A DNA stretch of 64,000 bases, from contig QCPC01000005.1 of the NCBI GenBank assembly GCA_003212695.1, forward strand, positions 36,073 through 100,072, read 5' to 3'. This DNA is from Prochlorococcus sp. AG-436-C13. GTDB taxonomy: Bacteria > Cyanobacteriota > Cyanobacteriia > PCC-6307 > Cyanobiaceae. Both the position numbers and the translations under genes were made by a program. Below, piece by piece: positions 25,161-35,189 of the stretch (position 1 is its first letter; each line of letters begins with the position of its first letter). The notes under the pieces are model-generated. The model was given only the letters and a program-made list of their open reading frames with translations, made no database searches and was not told the DNA's origin.

Positions 25161-25599
25161 TAAGATTCCAGCTTTTTCTTTGTTTTAATGAATTGGGCAT
25201 ACCAATATCATTACTTCTGCTCGAGTGCTTTGTCCTCTAGCTAATCTCGTCTGAGATATATAGAAGATATCACACTTTATGTCTTCTAAGGCTGATCTGG
25301 AGATGTTAGGACTTCTAAGAATTACAGGCTCACACTAAATCTTGAATTAATTGAATCTTACTGGAACAATTTGGTTTTCAAGTACATCTATTTCTAAATC
25401 AAAGCCTATTAATTGATTTTCCAAGGAAATGTTTAAGAGTTAAGCCTAGTAAAAGATATTACCAAAATAAAAATAACTAAAATGGTTTTACTATTAAAGC
25501 TAAAATTCTAGCTTTAAATATAAATTACATAATTAACTATTTAAAATATTATACTTACTTAACTTCTTAATAAGGCTTGTATGATTGATATCTAAACTC
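25161..25599. other. Gene-free stretch
   Basis: About 440 AT-rich bases. No ORF, hairpin with T-run or repeat noticed. Confidence 0.4.
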
Positions 25600-26031
25600 C
25601 TATTCTAGTACATCAATAAAACCCTCAGTTATATATGCAGCCATTGGCATAATATGCTTCTCAATTTCCCTCTCAGGCCTCTTCCATTTTATAGATAGCC
25701 TCTCTAAAAGATTATTGTCTTTAACATGATTGATCATTTTATTGGCTAAATGAACAGGAAGATCACAGTTCTTTGTGGAGGCAAGCTTGTTCCATTCTTC
25801 CTTGCTTAGTTGGCCTATGAAATTCAAGTTATTTGAATCGGCATACTCAAATAATTCTTTTAGCCCAATATATATATATGTTTGACCTAACTCTTGTAAG
25901 AAACTTTCTACATTATTTGCTTCTTTAAATTCTTTCAAGATTGAGTTTAGAGATTCTCTTTTTGTTTCATCTCCTTCTTTCAGTCCATTCAGGATTTTAA
26001 AAAACTCACTAAATTCTAATTCTGTTGTCAT
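25600..26031 (-). CDS. Hypothetical helical protein (143 aa)
   Basis: All-helical, charged protein: MTTELEFSEFFKILNGLKEG, VESFLQELGQTYIYIGLKEL, KMINHVKDNNLLERLSIKWK and EKHIMPMAAYITEGFIDVL. No membrane segment, no signal peptide, no recognised family. Isolated on both sides by gaps of about 300 bases or more. Confidence 0.75.
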   Translation of the reverse strand: MTTELEFSEFFKILNGLKEGDETKRESLNSILKEFKEANNVESFLQELGQTYIYIGLKELFEYADSNNLNFIGQLSKEEWNKLASTKNCDLPVHLANKMINHVKDNNLLERLSIKWKRPEREIEKHIMPMAAYITEGFIDVLE

Positions 26032-26322
26032 ATTTTGACTATAAGTAGATAATATACAATCTAAACCTAGTTTTGTTAAGTAGCAATAAACGTAAAGATA
26101 ACTACTACAAATATTATTTTAAATCAGCTTCAATGTTGATCCTTAGATTTACCAGAACTATCAATATGACTTTCCCTGAAAAAGTAAATTATTTTGGCCC
26201 CAAATAGATTTTGCTGACTTGGTTTTGCTTTTCTGATCTATTAAGCTTTTTTTCTAATCGTATATAATTTAATTTAAATAACTTAGATTAATATTAATTA
26301 TAATTAAATCGAGTTAAGTTTT

Positions 26323-26559
26323 TTAGTTGATCTCTTCAATTTCAGAAAGCTCATCTTCAAAGAACCACTGAGAAGTACCATTATCTAATTCAAGAACAAG
26401 ACCAAATTGATTACCATCAACCATTTTGTAACCTACAAGTTTGCCATTAGGACTTTTTATAAGAATCCTAAAAAGTTTCTCTGGGAGTCTGTCTTTTACT
26501 CTATTGAGATCAACTTTTAGAATTTGCCCTTCTTTAAGCTTTGAGGAATCCTGAATCAC
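26323..26559 (-). CDS. DUF2862 family protein (78 aa)
   Basis: A small beta-rich protein matching cyanobacterial DUF2862: KEGQILKVDLNRVKDRLPEK, GKLVGYKMVDGNQFGLVLEL and WFFEDEL. The same core recurs at 52376-52744 (GKVVGYKITDGVDIGLILEL, FWFFEEE). The fold is probably SH3-like; the role is unknown. Confidence 0.8.
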   Translation of the reverse strand: MIQDSSKLKEGQILKVDLNRVKDRLPEKLFRILIKSPNGKLVGYKMVDGNQFGLVLELDNGTSQWFFEDELSEIEEIN

Positions 26560-26791
26560 AGCTATGGTTTTCTTTTATTTCATAACCCAAGAAATAGAAA
26601 CACTCTATAAACTAGGTTCTAACTAATAATACCATTACATAAAAAAGGCTAGATCAATTAATGGCCTTACTGAAGAATGTTTACTTATTATAATCTTTAT
26701 ATTTAAACAGAGATAAACACTTTGTTAGCACTTTATTTCTATGGAATTTCTCTCTAATATCATGAGGTATTTAGTTCTAGAGAATAGATTC

Positions 26792-27091
26792 ATGAAACGA
26801 TTATTTGTTGCCATCTTTATTGGTATATTATTGACTGGATGTAGCTTGACAAAAGAAGAAAGAAAGCAATATCAATGGGAAATTGAACAGGCTACAAGTA
26901 TGCAGAAATTCCTTTTAGATAATAGTTTAGACAAAGGAAGTAGAGAAGCATCCACTAGTAATTTAAATAAATCTATGAGATATATAAAGTACATATCTTG
27001 TCTGGATAGTAACCGACGGCAGCAGGTTAGATTTGAAAAAGCTAAAATTAAATGTATTTCAGAGAGTCAAATCAAATTAAAAAAACCTTAA
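26792..27091 (+). CDS. Small lipoprotein (99 aa)
   Basis: The start at the ATG at 26792 gives MKRLFVAIFIGILLTGCSLT, a lipoprotein signal peptide with lipobox LTGC (Cys 17). The 17 codons upstream in frame would spoil this signal. The mature part is charged and helical, with Cys near ISCLDS and IKCISE that could pair. Predicted lipid-anchored; function unknown. Confidence 0.75.
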   Translation: MKRLFVAIFIGILLTGCSLTKEERKQYQWEIEQATSMQKFLLDNSLDKGSREASTSNLNKSMRYIKYISCLDSNRRQQVRFEKAKIKCISESQIKLKKP

Positions 27092-27579
27092 TACAATATT
27101 TCCTAATGTTCCCATGCCTGATTTGCCAATGTAATAAATAAACCAAGAATTCTCATATATTACTATTGAGCTTATGTCATAATTCTCTTTAACTTTATAT
27201 ATAAATTTAATAGCTGATTCTTGAAGTTGATATTAACCTGAAAGACAAAGAAACTTGCTAAACATTATTATTTCTGCTTTAAGTTCAATGGGCCAAACTA
27301 TTAATCAACAAAAACTTTTGGCAATAAAGAAAACAGTTATCAAAAACATGGCTGCTCTTCCATGAATGATTTCAGATCTAGACATGCGTGCAAAGCTTGA
27401 CATGAATACCTAGTATGTAACCCCTTTATATCTAATTTCTAGCTTAGTGCCATAAGTCATTAAGTTCAATTACATACATCTGGACATTCTGCCATTCTTA
27501 ATTAATTAAGCTTCAGTCAATTTGAGTTGAATTAGACCGAGGTTAATGAATTAAGAACCTTTTGGTATAGAAAACTATA
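27092..27579. other. Gene-free stretch, one doubtful ORF
   Basis: Nearly 490 bases. A frame at 27288-27413 (MGQTINQQKLLAIKKTVIKN MAALP, then TGA, then MISDLDMRAKLDMNT) may be a tiny gene with a nonsense codon, but the evidence is weak. Confidence 0.3.
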
Positions 27580-27726
27580 CTAAAACTTTCTTAAAAGGAA
27601 AAACAATCCCCAGATAAATAAAGGTCCTGATATGGTTGCAATTCCAATAAATGTAATTAGTTTCAAAGCCTCAATGTTTTCTATAGCGGGTTCAGTGATT
27701 AAAATCAGTAAAGAAAAGCTGTTCAT
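27580..27726 (-). CDS. Small single-helix membrane protein (48 aa)
   Basis: MNSFSLLILITEPAIENIEA, LKLITFIGIATISGPLFIWG and LFFLLRKF. Resembles the 48-residue product of 42228-42374 (same length, a short acidic N-terminus, then helix with GPL and basic end), possibly a paralogue. Confidence 0.5.
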   Translation of the reverse strand: MNSFSLLILITEPAIENIEALKLITFIGIATISGPLFIWGLFFLLRKF

Positions 27727-27823
27727 TATTCCTATTAAGGGATGTTGTTCTTAATTAATTTATTTATATTTAGTTTGTACAGGTACTTATAGGAATTATT
27801 TTTGAAAAATTCAATCTTTTTAG

Positions 27824-27994
27824 TTATCCAATCCCTGATATATCAAAAGGTAACTTGTTTCCTAATGAAATCAGGATTTTCTGAAAAGCGGGAATCTTAA
27901 GCAAAGCTAAAGGAACAATAATATGAGATGCAAGCCAAATACCGCCTACTATTGGTCCCCATTTCCCAAGTTTTGAGAAAATTTTCCTTTTCAT
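27824..27994 (-). CDS. Conserved small membrane protein (56 aa), paralogue of 347-532
   Basis: MKRKIFSKLGKWGPIVGGIW, LASHIIVPLALLKIPAFQKI, LISLGNKLPFDISGIG. Aligns along its whole length with the protein at 347-532. One hydrophobic helix, conserved charged start and conserved end. Function unknown. Confidence 0.75.
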   Translation of the reverse strand: MKRKIFSKLGKWGPIVGGIWLASHIIVPLALLKIPAFQKILISLGNKLPFDISGIG

Positions 27995-28182
27995 TTATTT
28001 TCTTAGGAATTACAATGTTTTAATAGTTAATATTGTAAATGATTTTTATCTAGAAGAAATAAAAAAGTATAACTAGGTTTAGTTAGTAATAAACTCGAAT
28101 AGAAATAGAATGAAATTAAACTATGAACCTAATTATTGCGGCTGAAATGACTTATAGTTTGTAATAAGAATTCAAAAAAAGC

Positions 28183-28494
28183 TTATCTTCCTTCATAAGA
28201 ATCTAATCCTGCTACAAAAGGAAAAACCTGGTCGTCTCCCAAGTCAGGATAACTACTTTCATCATTATAATTATTTTGGGTGATTAAAGAACTTTCTTGA
28301 TCTGATGGGTCGATCGAAATATCTAATTCCGCATCATCAGCAGGACTCAGTGAAGAAAATGATACGTTCGATTTCAAAGTATTTATAGCATTTGCATTAG
28401 GAGAGACAGTTAAAAGGATTGAAGAGATTAAAACTATTGACGAAATGGCAAAAGAAGCGAACGTATATATTTTTTTAAGCATGATTTTTTTCAA
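28183..28494 (-). CDS. Secreted acidic protein (103 aa)
   Basis: Signal peptide to about residue 36 (hydrophobic core FAISSIVLISSILLTV, cleavage near ANA), then an acidic, Ser/Asp-rich, probably disordered mature part: SPADDAELDISIDPSDQESS and ending FVAGLDSYEGR. A second ATG at codon 5 is an alternative start. No family recognised. Confidence 0.65.
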   Translation of the reverse strand: MKKIMLKKIYTFASFAISSIVLISSILLTVSPNANAINTLKSNVSFSSLSPADDAELDISIDPSDQESSLITQNNYNDESSYPDLGDDQVFPFVAGLDSYEGR

Positions 28495-28646
28495 TATCTC
28501 TCCTTATTTAAGCAGCTTAAGGGCCGGTTTTTCTATTTATTTGCATCTCTGTAGGGAATTAACCAGTACTTTCTAATAGATAAAATAAATTCCTAATGGC
28601 AGCTCTTGATACCATGTAACCCAAAAAACACTTCAGACATTTTTTG

Positions 28647-28769
28647 CTATTGAATTATGGAAAGACTTATACCCTTATATTTTAAGAGAATAACTCCTAG
28701 AATTCCTAGAATATTTAATCCAATTACAAATCCCCATAGTTTCCATGGTTGGCTTTTAATTTCTTGCAT
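28647..28769 (-). CDS. Small single-helix membrane protein (40 aa)
   Basis: MQEIKSQPWKLWGFVIGLNI LGILGVILLKYKGISLSIIQ. One hydrophobic helix with basic residues on both sides. No family recognised. Confidence 0.5.
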   Translation of the reverse strand: MQEIKSQPWKLWGFVIGLNILGILGVILLKYKGISLSIIQ

Positions 28770-29123
28770 GATAAAAATAGATTTTACTTAATATCTAAAG
28801 TTTATTATCCATAAAAAATTTTAGAATTAAGTATAATTTTATATAAATACTTAAATCAACCAAAAAGAGATAAGCCTTCAGGAGTTTCTTGATTTAGGTT
28901 TTTTTTGTTTAGACTAGGAGTTTTAAACAGTTGTTTTCTTACGTAAATTAGTACTCTAACTATATATTTTTAAAAATATATTTACCTAGAATAATTATAT
29001 ATATTAAGCATCCTCTAGCTCTTAAGCCACAAATTTATTTCAGTATTTATTGAGTGTTCCTTGACAAATCTTATTAGTAACTAGCAAGAGCTATTATTTA
29101 ATCAGTTAGTCTTTATAATCTCT
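28770..29123. other. Gene-free AT-rich stretch
   Basis: About 350 bases upstream of the plus-strand gene at 29124. No ORF or hairpin of note. Confidence 0.35.
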
Positions 29124-29486
29124 ATGAATAATGAACAGGAAGAAGCTTTGATTTTTAAATCCTTTAAAGAAATGATGGAGTTAAGTGAATTAAGTTATAA
29201 GCGTGGAGACTATAAGAAGTCTTTTTTGGAAAGGCTTAAGGCAAAGGAATTTATAATAGGTGATTTAGATGATGAAGTTATTATAGATAAATTTAAGCTT
29301 TTATATAAATCACTCAATTTTCATAATTCAAAATATAATTTAATTAATGATTACTTACTCAAAATAAATGAAAAGAAGAAATTGGCGCTTTCTAAATATT
29401 TAGAAAATCAGAGTATATCTAAATTCAAATCAGGGGATTATAAAGGCGCTATAAGATCATTGAGAAGATCAGAGAAATACTATTAA
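29124..29486 (+). CDS. TPR-like helical protein (120 aa)
   Basis: Two similar helix pairs: LSYKRGDYKKSFLERLKAKE (about 26-45) and SKFKSGDYKGAIRSLRRSEK (about 98-118). Each has the TPR-like GDYxxAI/S pattern, with long helices between. Soluble and basic. Probably a protein-interaction module; partner unknown. Confidence 0.65.
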   Translation: MNNEQEEALIFKSFKEMMELSELSYKRGDYKKSFLERLKAKEFIIGDLDDEVIIDKFKLLYKSLNFHNSKYNLINDYLLKINEKKKLALSKYLENQSISKFKSGDYKGAIRSLRRSEKYY

Positions 29487-29740
29487 ATGATCTTATAAAA
29501 ACGTTGTAAGATTTAAGCTAATTAAAATTAGAGAATTTATCTAATCCTATTTTTATGGTCTTGAAATTATAGAAAACTTTATGAGAATTCCATCTATAAA
29601 TTGTTTGTTGCTTTCAAAATACTATAAATATGATCAATGTTTTGAGTAGATTGAGTTGAATAAACATTTCTTTCTTACCATTTGGCATAAGTTAAGTATT
29701 TACAGTAATGATATTAGATCATATTTAAAGTAATGCGCAT

Positions 29741-29765
29741 AAAAAAAGCCTCTTTTCAGAGGCTT
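29741..29765 (-). terminator. Terminator of the DUF4278 gene
   Basis: On the minus strand AAGCCTCT-GAAA-AGAGGCTT followed by T5 or more. It begins 20 bases beyond the stop of 29785-29955. Confidence 0.85.
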
Positions 29766-29784
29766 AATGGGTTTTAAAGATAAA

Positions 29785-29955
29785 TTATCTTTGATATCTA
29801 TTGCCACGATATAAAAGAGAAGAATTAAGTTCTACTTTCGCTTGAGCTCTGCAGCTATTGTAGTGCTCACGCCTATATGTAAGTTCTGTACATTTTTTGG
29901 CGCTAGGCTCTTTGTGTTGGATGTAATCGTGACCGCGATAAAGAAGAGTAGTCAT
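29785..29955 (-). CDS. DUF4278-like protein (56 aa)
   Basis: Two copies of the L-x-YRGxxY motif, LLYRGHDYIQ at the start and LLYRGNRYQR at the end, as in the cyanobacterial DUF4278 family. Two Cys in between (KKCTEL, NSCRAQ). Soluble. A strong terminator directly downstream marks it as a monocistronic, probably well expressed gene. Role unknown. Confidence 0.75.
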   Translation of the reverse strand: MTTLLYRGHDYIQHKEPSAKKCTELTYRREHYNSCRAQAKVELNSSLLYRGNRYQR

Positions 29956-30203
29956 AATTGAACTCCTAAATTAACTTAAGTCCCCGTTCCATGGCCTAAG
30001 TCGGAATGCGGCTTGCTTTAAAGCAAGTTGAACGTTTTCTGTAACAATTGCTACAAAATAATTGTAGTAACTTTAAATGCTCTTTGTAGTTCATCCTGAT
30101 ACAAGTTTAACTAGCGAGAAATCTTAAATTTCCTTCCTTTTATGGTTCGTGTTGCTTTTTTACTAAAATTGCTCTCTAATGTAAATCTTATTATGAGATT
30201 TAA

Positions 30204-30434
30204 GTGAAAGAGGCAGTTATTACTTTTAAGAATTCTTATTTACCAACGATTCTTGAGTTTGAAGGGATGTCAAGAACTACGGCATGGGTGGTTTGGTCAA
30301 TGATTGCTTTCCTAGGCGTTATTATTTTGCTATTTGTGCTCTCTTTCTCTAAAAATTCCTATCCTGATATCCAGAAAAAGAAACCTAGCTCAAAAAGTGT
30401 TGCTCCCAAAGGATTTGGTGGTTTTTCAAATTAG
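30204..30434 (+). CDS. Small membrane protein with soluble tail (76 aa)
   Basis: GTG start. FEGMSRTTAWVVWSMIAFLG leads into one hydrophobic helix (about 27-48), then the tail NSYPDIQKKKPSSKSVAPKG FGGFSN. Convergent with 30442-30630. No family recognised. Confidence 0.65.
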   Translation: MKEAVITFKNSYLPTILEFEGMSRTTAWVVWSMIAFLGVIILLFVLSFSKNSYPDIQKKKPSSKSVAPKGFGGFSN

Positions 30435-30441
30435 TCAATTA

Positions 30442-30630
30442 TTATAGTCCGCCTTGGTTTATTAGATTAATTGCTAGAGGGGCTATACAGATTCCTGCAA
30501 TTAGAACAGCAATGACTATTTGAAAAATAGGCAATATGTTATCTGGCTTCATAGGTTTTACTGCTTCTTTGCTTTGGTCAGTGCCTTCCTTACTGAACAC
30601 TTTCGTTACAAATTTATCTTTGATAGCCAT
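30442..30630 (-). CDS. Small membrane protein (62 aa)
   Basis: The start at the ATG at 30630 gives MAIKDKFVTKVFSKEGTDQS; the 12 codons upstream look non-coding. One C-terminal hydrophobic helix (PIFQIVIAVLIAGICIAPLA) and the end INLINQGGL. No family recognised. Confidence 0.65.
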   Translation of the reverse strand: MAIKDKFVTKVFSKEGTDQSKEAVKPMKPDNILPIFQIVIAVLIAGICIAPLAINLINQGGL

Positions 30631-30768
30631 TAATGTTACTTTTGGAATAACCAAACAATATCTCATTGGGTAGTTTTAAATTAACTATCTTCAAGAAATA
30701 GATATGTTGTAACTTCTTTTTGTATTTACCAGTTCATATCAAAATAAGTCATATAAGCCTTACTTGTT

Positions 30769-33384
30769 TTAGTTATTATCAATAATTAAATCGATTACCT
30801 CTTTGCTATTCGGAGATAATTTAGTTCTATTAAGATGATTAATAGCATTAATCATGTTTCTAGAATAAGGATCACTATAGTTTTTCCAGTTGCTAAATAT
30901 TTTTATAAATCTTGAGGCTGTAATAGGATTTATCTTATCAATTTTAATGATTTGATCTGCAATAAATAAATATCCTTGACCATCCTCAGAATGAAATGAC
31001 TTCGTATTCTTAATGAATCCTCCTAATAAAGAGCGGATTGAATTAGGAGCTATAAAGTCAAATCTATGATGATGTAATAATTCTTTAGTTATAGCTAATG
31101 CATTAGGCCTACAAATAGATGCTTCAAGTCCAAACCATGTATCTAAAATAATTGGATTTTCCTTCCAACGGTTATAAAAGAACTCCATTGCTTGATCTCT
31201 TTCTTTGCAGTTTATATGCCTTAGTGAATTGATAGCAGAAAGAGATAAGGTCATTGAATTTCCTTTGACGGTATTCGTTAGCTCTTTTTTAATGTTAATA
31301 CTTTGTGAGAAAATAAGAATACCCCAGATTACATTTATCAAATTTCTACTTTCTTTACCTTCAGGCCATTCATTAAATAAATCTTCTTTTGAGAGATCAA
31401 GTAGATCTTTAAGAGGATCTGATAGTGCGTTTGCTATAAGTGAAGAGAAATAGTGTTTTGAATTATATATTTGAATAGGATTAATAGGATATTGTGACAA
31501 TTCCAATTCGTTTATTGAAGGTAATGTAAGTATTTTAGATAAGAAATCATTTTCTTCATTTCTATAATTATTTATTATCTTTCCAAGTGAATTAATAATT
31601 AGCTTTTCTAAATATATGTTTATATTATTAGATGCCCTTGAAATTATTGCTTTTTTATAAATGGACTGAAATATGTTCCAACGTGAGAACATGTCAGTTT
31701 CGTTAATTGCTACATCAAGCATTTCTTCTATAGTTAAATCAGTTTCCCAATTTACAGGTGATGAGAACTTTCTGAAGCAAGAAATAGTAGGAGGATCTTT
31801 AGATTTTGATAAATTGTCAAATATATATGTATTCTCTCTTTTGTCTAAGATGATAAGTTCTTCTTTATGGAATTTACTACTGTCAAACGATATCAAGATG
31901 GGTATTACTAGAGGCTTATTTCTTAGATTATTTGCCTTATTTAAATTTCCTTGACTGATAATTAATTTTAATATTCCATTCTTTCTGTCCCAATTTCTTT
32001 TTATTGATACATAAGGCGTACCTGATTTATAGTACCAATTTATAAATTGTTTTGTTTTAAATTTGATTTTATACCCATTTTTGATGGCTCCCTCTATCAT
32101 TGAATTCACAAAATCTTCAGTTGTGACAGCTTTACCGTCAAATACTTTTACATAGTTTTTTATGCCTGCAATAAAATTTTCCTCACCTAAAAGAGTTTGA
32201 AGCATTCTTATTATTTCAGCACCTTTTTCATATATTGTTGTTGTATAGAAATTATCTATCGAGTTATATTCTTTTGGTTTAACAGCATGTGATGTTGGAC
32301 CCGCATCTTCTTTAAATTGAGTGCTCCTAAGTAATGAAACATCTTCTATTCGCTTAATTCCATATGAATGTAAATAAGATGTAAATGATTGATCTCTAAA
32401 GACTGTAAGGCCTTCTTTTAGCGATAGTTGAAACCAATCTCTACAAGTAACTCTATTCCCTGTCCAGTTATGGAAATATTCATGAGCAATTACACTTTCA
32501 ATTCGCTCGAGCTCTTTATCAGTAGCTATTTCTGAATCAGCTAGAATAAGCTTTGAGTTGAATATATTTAAACCTTTATTTTCCATTGCACCCATATTAA
32601 AGTGCCTTATAGCTACAATGTTATAAACTTCTAAATCATATTCAAGACCATATACTTTTTCGTCCCATTGCATTGCTTTTTTTAAAGAATTTAACGCATG
32701 TTTGGTATATCTTTGATCGCCATTTTCAACATATATATTGATTTCTACAGTCTTTCCGGAAGCAGTAGTATAAGAGTCGGATACTCTCGCAAGATCTCCT
32801 GCTACCAATGCAAATAAGTAAGATGATTTTGGAATGGGATCACTCCAAATAACTTCATGCATTTTTGTATTTTTTATTAATTTATAATTACTAATTAAAT
32901 TTCCATTTGAGAGTATAACAGGATAACTATTTGCATCAGCATTAACCTTAACTGTATATTTAGATAATACATCTGGCCTGTCAGGATGAAAACATATACG
33001 TCTAAAACCTTCTGCTTCGCATTGTGTTGTTAATATTTTATTGCTCTCATAAAGTCCTTCTAGTTCGGTATTGTTATATGGGTTTATATAACTTGCTATG
33101 ACTAATTTAAAATGTTTTTTATTTATACCTCTTATTTCTAATTGCGAATCGTTAATTGTATATTTATAACTATCAATATAAGATCCATTAATCTTGATGG
33201 TTTCTATTTCTATCCCGACTCCTTTTAGATTTATTGACTCGTTGTAAATATTTCTAATTTTAATATCGTAGGTTGATATAACTTTAACGTTATTTTCTCT
33301 TATATAGAATTCAAGGAATATATTTGGGATTAAGTAATCAGGTTCTTTGTAATCTATTAACCTTGTCTTGTTTAATATTCCCAT
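30769..33384 (-). CDS. pepN: Aminopeptidase N, M1 family (871 aa)
   Basis: Zinc metallopeptidase that removes N-terminal residues from peptides in the cytoplasm. Exopeptidase motif GAMEN at 265-269; zinc site HEYFHNW at 301-307 with the third ligand in KEGLTVFRDQ (Glu 324). Length and layout match E. coli PepN (N-terminal beta-sandwich, thermolysin-like domain, middle beta domain, C-terminal helical solenoid). No signal peptide. The minus-strand peptidase E-like gene starts upstream and ends 23 bases before this start, so the two peptidases may be transcribed together. Confidence 0.96.
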   Translation of the reverse strand: MGILNKTRLIDYKEPDYLIPNIFLEFYIRENNVKVISTYDIKIRNIYNESINLKGVGIEIETIKINGSYIDSYKYTINDSQLEIRGINKKHFKLVIASYINPYNNTELEGLYESNKILTTQCEAEGFRRICFHPDRPDVLSKYTVKVNADANSYPVILSNGNLISNYKLIKNTKMHEVIWSDPIPKSSYLFALVAGDLARVSDSYTTASGKTVEINIYVENGDQRYTKHALNSLKKAMQWDEKVYGLEYDLEVYNIVAIRHFNMGAMENKGLNIFNSKLILADSEIATDKELERIESVIAHEYFHNWTGNRVTCRDWFQLSLKEGLTVFRDQSFTSYLHSYGIKRIEDVSLLRSTQFKEDAGPTSHAVKPKEYNSIDNFYTTTIYEKGAEIIRMLQTLLGEENFIAGIKNYVKVFDGKAVTTEDFVNSMIEGAIKNGYKIKFKTKQFINWYYKSGTPYVSIKRNWDRKNGILKLIISQGNLNKANNLRNKPLVIPILISFDSSKFHKEELIILDKRENTYIFDNLSKSKDPPTISCFRKFSSPVNWETDLTIEEMLDVAINETDMFSRWNIFQSIYKKAIISRASNNINIYLEKLIINSLGKIINNYRNEENDFLSKILTLPSINELELSQYPINPIQIYNSKHYFSSLIANALSDPLKDLLDLSKEDLFNEWPEGKESRNLINVIWGILIFSQSINIKKELTNTVKGNSMTLSLSAINSLRHINCKERDQAMEFFYNRWKENPIILDTWFGLEASICRPNALAITKELLHHHRFDFIAPNSIRSLLGGFIKNTKSFHSEDGQGYLFIADQIIKIDKINPITASRFIKIFSNWKNYSDPYSRNMINAINHLNRTKLSPNSKEVIDLIIDNN

Positions 33385-33407
33385 GATTTTATTGTTGATT
33401 AAGATGA

Positions 33408-34100
33408 TTATATTTGCTTGGATTTATACGGAACTTCTATGAGCTTATTATTTATTATATTAACTAAATATGAACTTTTCTTTTTGCCGAAACTTATGTT
33501 TTTTAAAATAACTCCATCCTTAATATGTAATGCTGAATCACCTTCTATCGCTATGCATTCTTTTATAGACTTAGTATTTAAGGCTTTTTTCACATATGGC
33601 CTTCTAGTATCCTCTTCGTCATAATGTGGGCAACAAGTACCCTTCACAAAACTTAGACAATTTATTATAGACAAATTACCCTTAAGAGAATCTGTTATAC
33701 CTTTTTTAAACCAACAAATAGCACCAGCACTAACACCACTCATTATAACTCCTCTGTTATATGCTCTTTTTAGAATTAAATCCAACCCCCAATCTTGCCA
33801 AACAGCTAGCATACTTTTGGTGTTTCCACCTCCTACATAAATTATATCTTGTTTATTTACATGATCATTTAAATCTATTGTTCTTTTAAACAGATCTATA
33901 TGGCTTGCTCTGCAGCCTAATTCTGTAAATACCTTGTAGAAATTTACTTTGTAATCACTATTATCTCCAGAAGCAGTTGGTATAAAACATATCTTTGGAT
34001 GTTTTCTCTTGGACAAATTCTTTATATACCTTTCTATTTTTAAGTTTCCATTTGATCTGCCAAAGCCTCCTCCGCCAATAGCAATAATATGTTTATGCAT
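33408..34100 (-). CDS. pepE: Peptidase E-like S51 serine protease (230 aa)
   Basis: Fold with N-terminal IIAIGGGGFGRSNGNLKIER, then a GGGNT segment (YVGGGNTKSMLAVWQDWGLD, about 88-108) and the nucleophile elbow GVSAGAICWF with Ser 124 in G-x-S-A-G. Family S51 includes alpha-aspartyl dipeptidase and cyanophycinase. The product is shorter than cyanophycinase and lacks its insertions, so a dipeptidase-like role is favoured. Immediately upstream of pepN, same strand; both would act in peptide turnover. Confidence 0.85.
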   Translation of the reverse strand: MHKHIIAIGGGGFGRSNGNLKIERYIKNLSKRKHPKICFIPTASGDNSDYKVNFYKVFTELGCRASHIDLFKRTIDLNDHVNKQDIIYVGGGNTKSMLAVWQDWGLDLILKRAYNRGVIMSGVSAGAICWFKKGITDSLKGNLSIINCLSFVKGTCCPHYDEEDTRRPYVKKALNTKSIKECIAIEGDSALHIKDGVILKNISFGKKKSSYLVNIINNKLIEVPYKSKQI

Positions 34101-34166
34101 ATATGTTTTGTTACTAGCTATATTATATATTATTTGTTTTCATAAAATTATAATTACTTTATAGAA

Positions 34167-34403
34167 TTAATTGCTTTGGATGTTCAACTCTAATTTGCTC
34201 ATCGATTTCGCTAAAGGACTAAGTAATTTCCAGATCATTTTTGAAGCATTTGCTTTACTTATTTTTTGTTTGTCTTTCTTCACTTCGGTTTTAAGAAGTA
34301 ATAGGGCCAGATTGTGGGGATCTTTTTTAAGACGAACAGCATTACTTTTTGCATTCTCTGCTTTAGCAATTCCGTGGATGTTCTCTGAGATCTTTTGAAT
34401 CAA
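34167..34403 (-). CDS. Hypothetical basic protein (78 aa), strand uncertain
   Basis: TTG start. Lys-rich helical protein (KSNAVRLKKDPHNLALLLLK and ISKANASKMIWKLLSPLAKS). The opposite strand has an almost equally long frame (34180-34398) encoding two hydrophobic segments. GC content at third positions does not separate them. The minus frame is chosen because its neighbours are on the minus strand; only one of the two is likely real. Confidence 0.35.
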   Translation of the reverse strand: MIQKISENIHGIAKAENAKSNAVRLKKDPHNLALLLLKTEVKKDKQKISKANASKMIWKLLSPLAKSMSKLELNIQSN

Positions 34404-34452
34404 TTATATTATTTGCTCAGAGATTATTATTTATTTCATTACAAAGTTTTAT

Positions 34453-34896
34453 CTAAAAGTTACGGTTAAAATCCTTTTTTTTCTTTTTATTCTCAATCTG
34501 ATTAGTCATTAAACGATAGGCTAATTCATCTATTCTTTTTTTATTTACCCCATTATCACCAATCCCTATTCTGGATTCTGATCTGACTTGTATAATATTT
34601 CTATTTGGAAGAGCTTTTATTATAAGATCATCTGTATATCTTCTCCATTTAGTTTTTGCCTCAGCATGTATGTAAAATTTATACTTCTCAACTATTAATG
34701 TCCTTGGAGTATTAGCAACAACTGTTTCTATATTCTTAAAGGTTTGTTGGACGTCACTGACTTCCCAGTTTTCTAGAACACAATGAGTAATTACTACACA
34801 TGGGGCTAATTCAGTTTCTTTTAATTCCGCAGTTGCACTTTTGGCATTACAAAAAGTAATCAGAATTATCAATAATCCATTAATTAATTTGTTCAT
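34453..34896 (-). CDS. DUF1499 family protein with signal peptide (147 aa)
   Basis: Signal peptide to about residue 23 (MNKLINGLLIILITFCNAKS), then a DUF1499 domain: CVVITHCVLENWEVSDVQQT, TVVANTPRTLIVEKYKFYIH, AEAKTKWRRYTDDLIIKALP, IIQVRSESRIGIGDNGVNKK and RIDELA. The family pattern (PRT.IVE...YIHAE, DD, VRS.SR.G..D.GVN..R) is complete. Exported or periplasmic; role unknown. Confidence 0.88.
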   Translation of the reverse strand: MNKLINGLLIILITFCNAKSATAELKETELAPCVVITHCVLENWEVSDVQQTFKNIETVVANTPRTLIVEKYKFYIHAEAKTKWRRYTDDLIIKALPNRNIIQVRSESRIGIGDNGVNKKRIDELAYRLMTNQIENKKKKKDFNRNF

Positions 34897-35189
34897 AACT
34901 TATTTAATGAAATTTCTGATCATGATAGCAATCCGTTTTGACTTTTATATTTTCATAAAATGGAGTTAGACGCTTTGAGCTTTTTTAAAGGATTGCCTTC
35001 AAAAGGGATGCTTTTATCCATACTAATAACATTGTTTTTCTTAAACCACGATTAAATAGGTCTCATAGCTATATTTAGATGAAGTTCTATTAATTAGAAT
35101 AAGAGCAAGAGATCTAGCATAAATTCCATTTTTGAGGTTTATTTAATATGTAAACTATATTTACCTCTATTTAAGAGGAAAAATCTTGT

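Noticed and set aside
27288..27413. Tiny ORF with an in-frame TGA followed by another short frame
   Set aside because: Only 25 and 15 codons; nothing supports coding beyond the open frames.
34180..34398. Plus-strand hydrophobic ORF opposite 34167-34403
   Set aside because: Equally open on both strands; third-position composition does not decide. Kept only the minus-strand version at low confidence.
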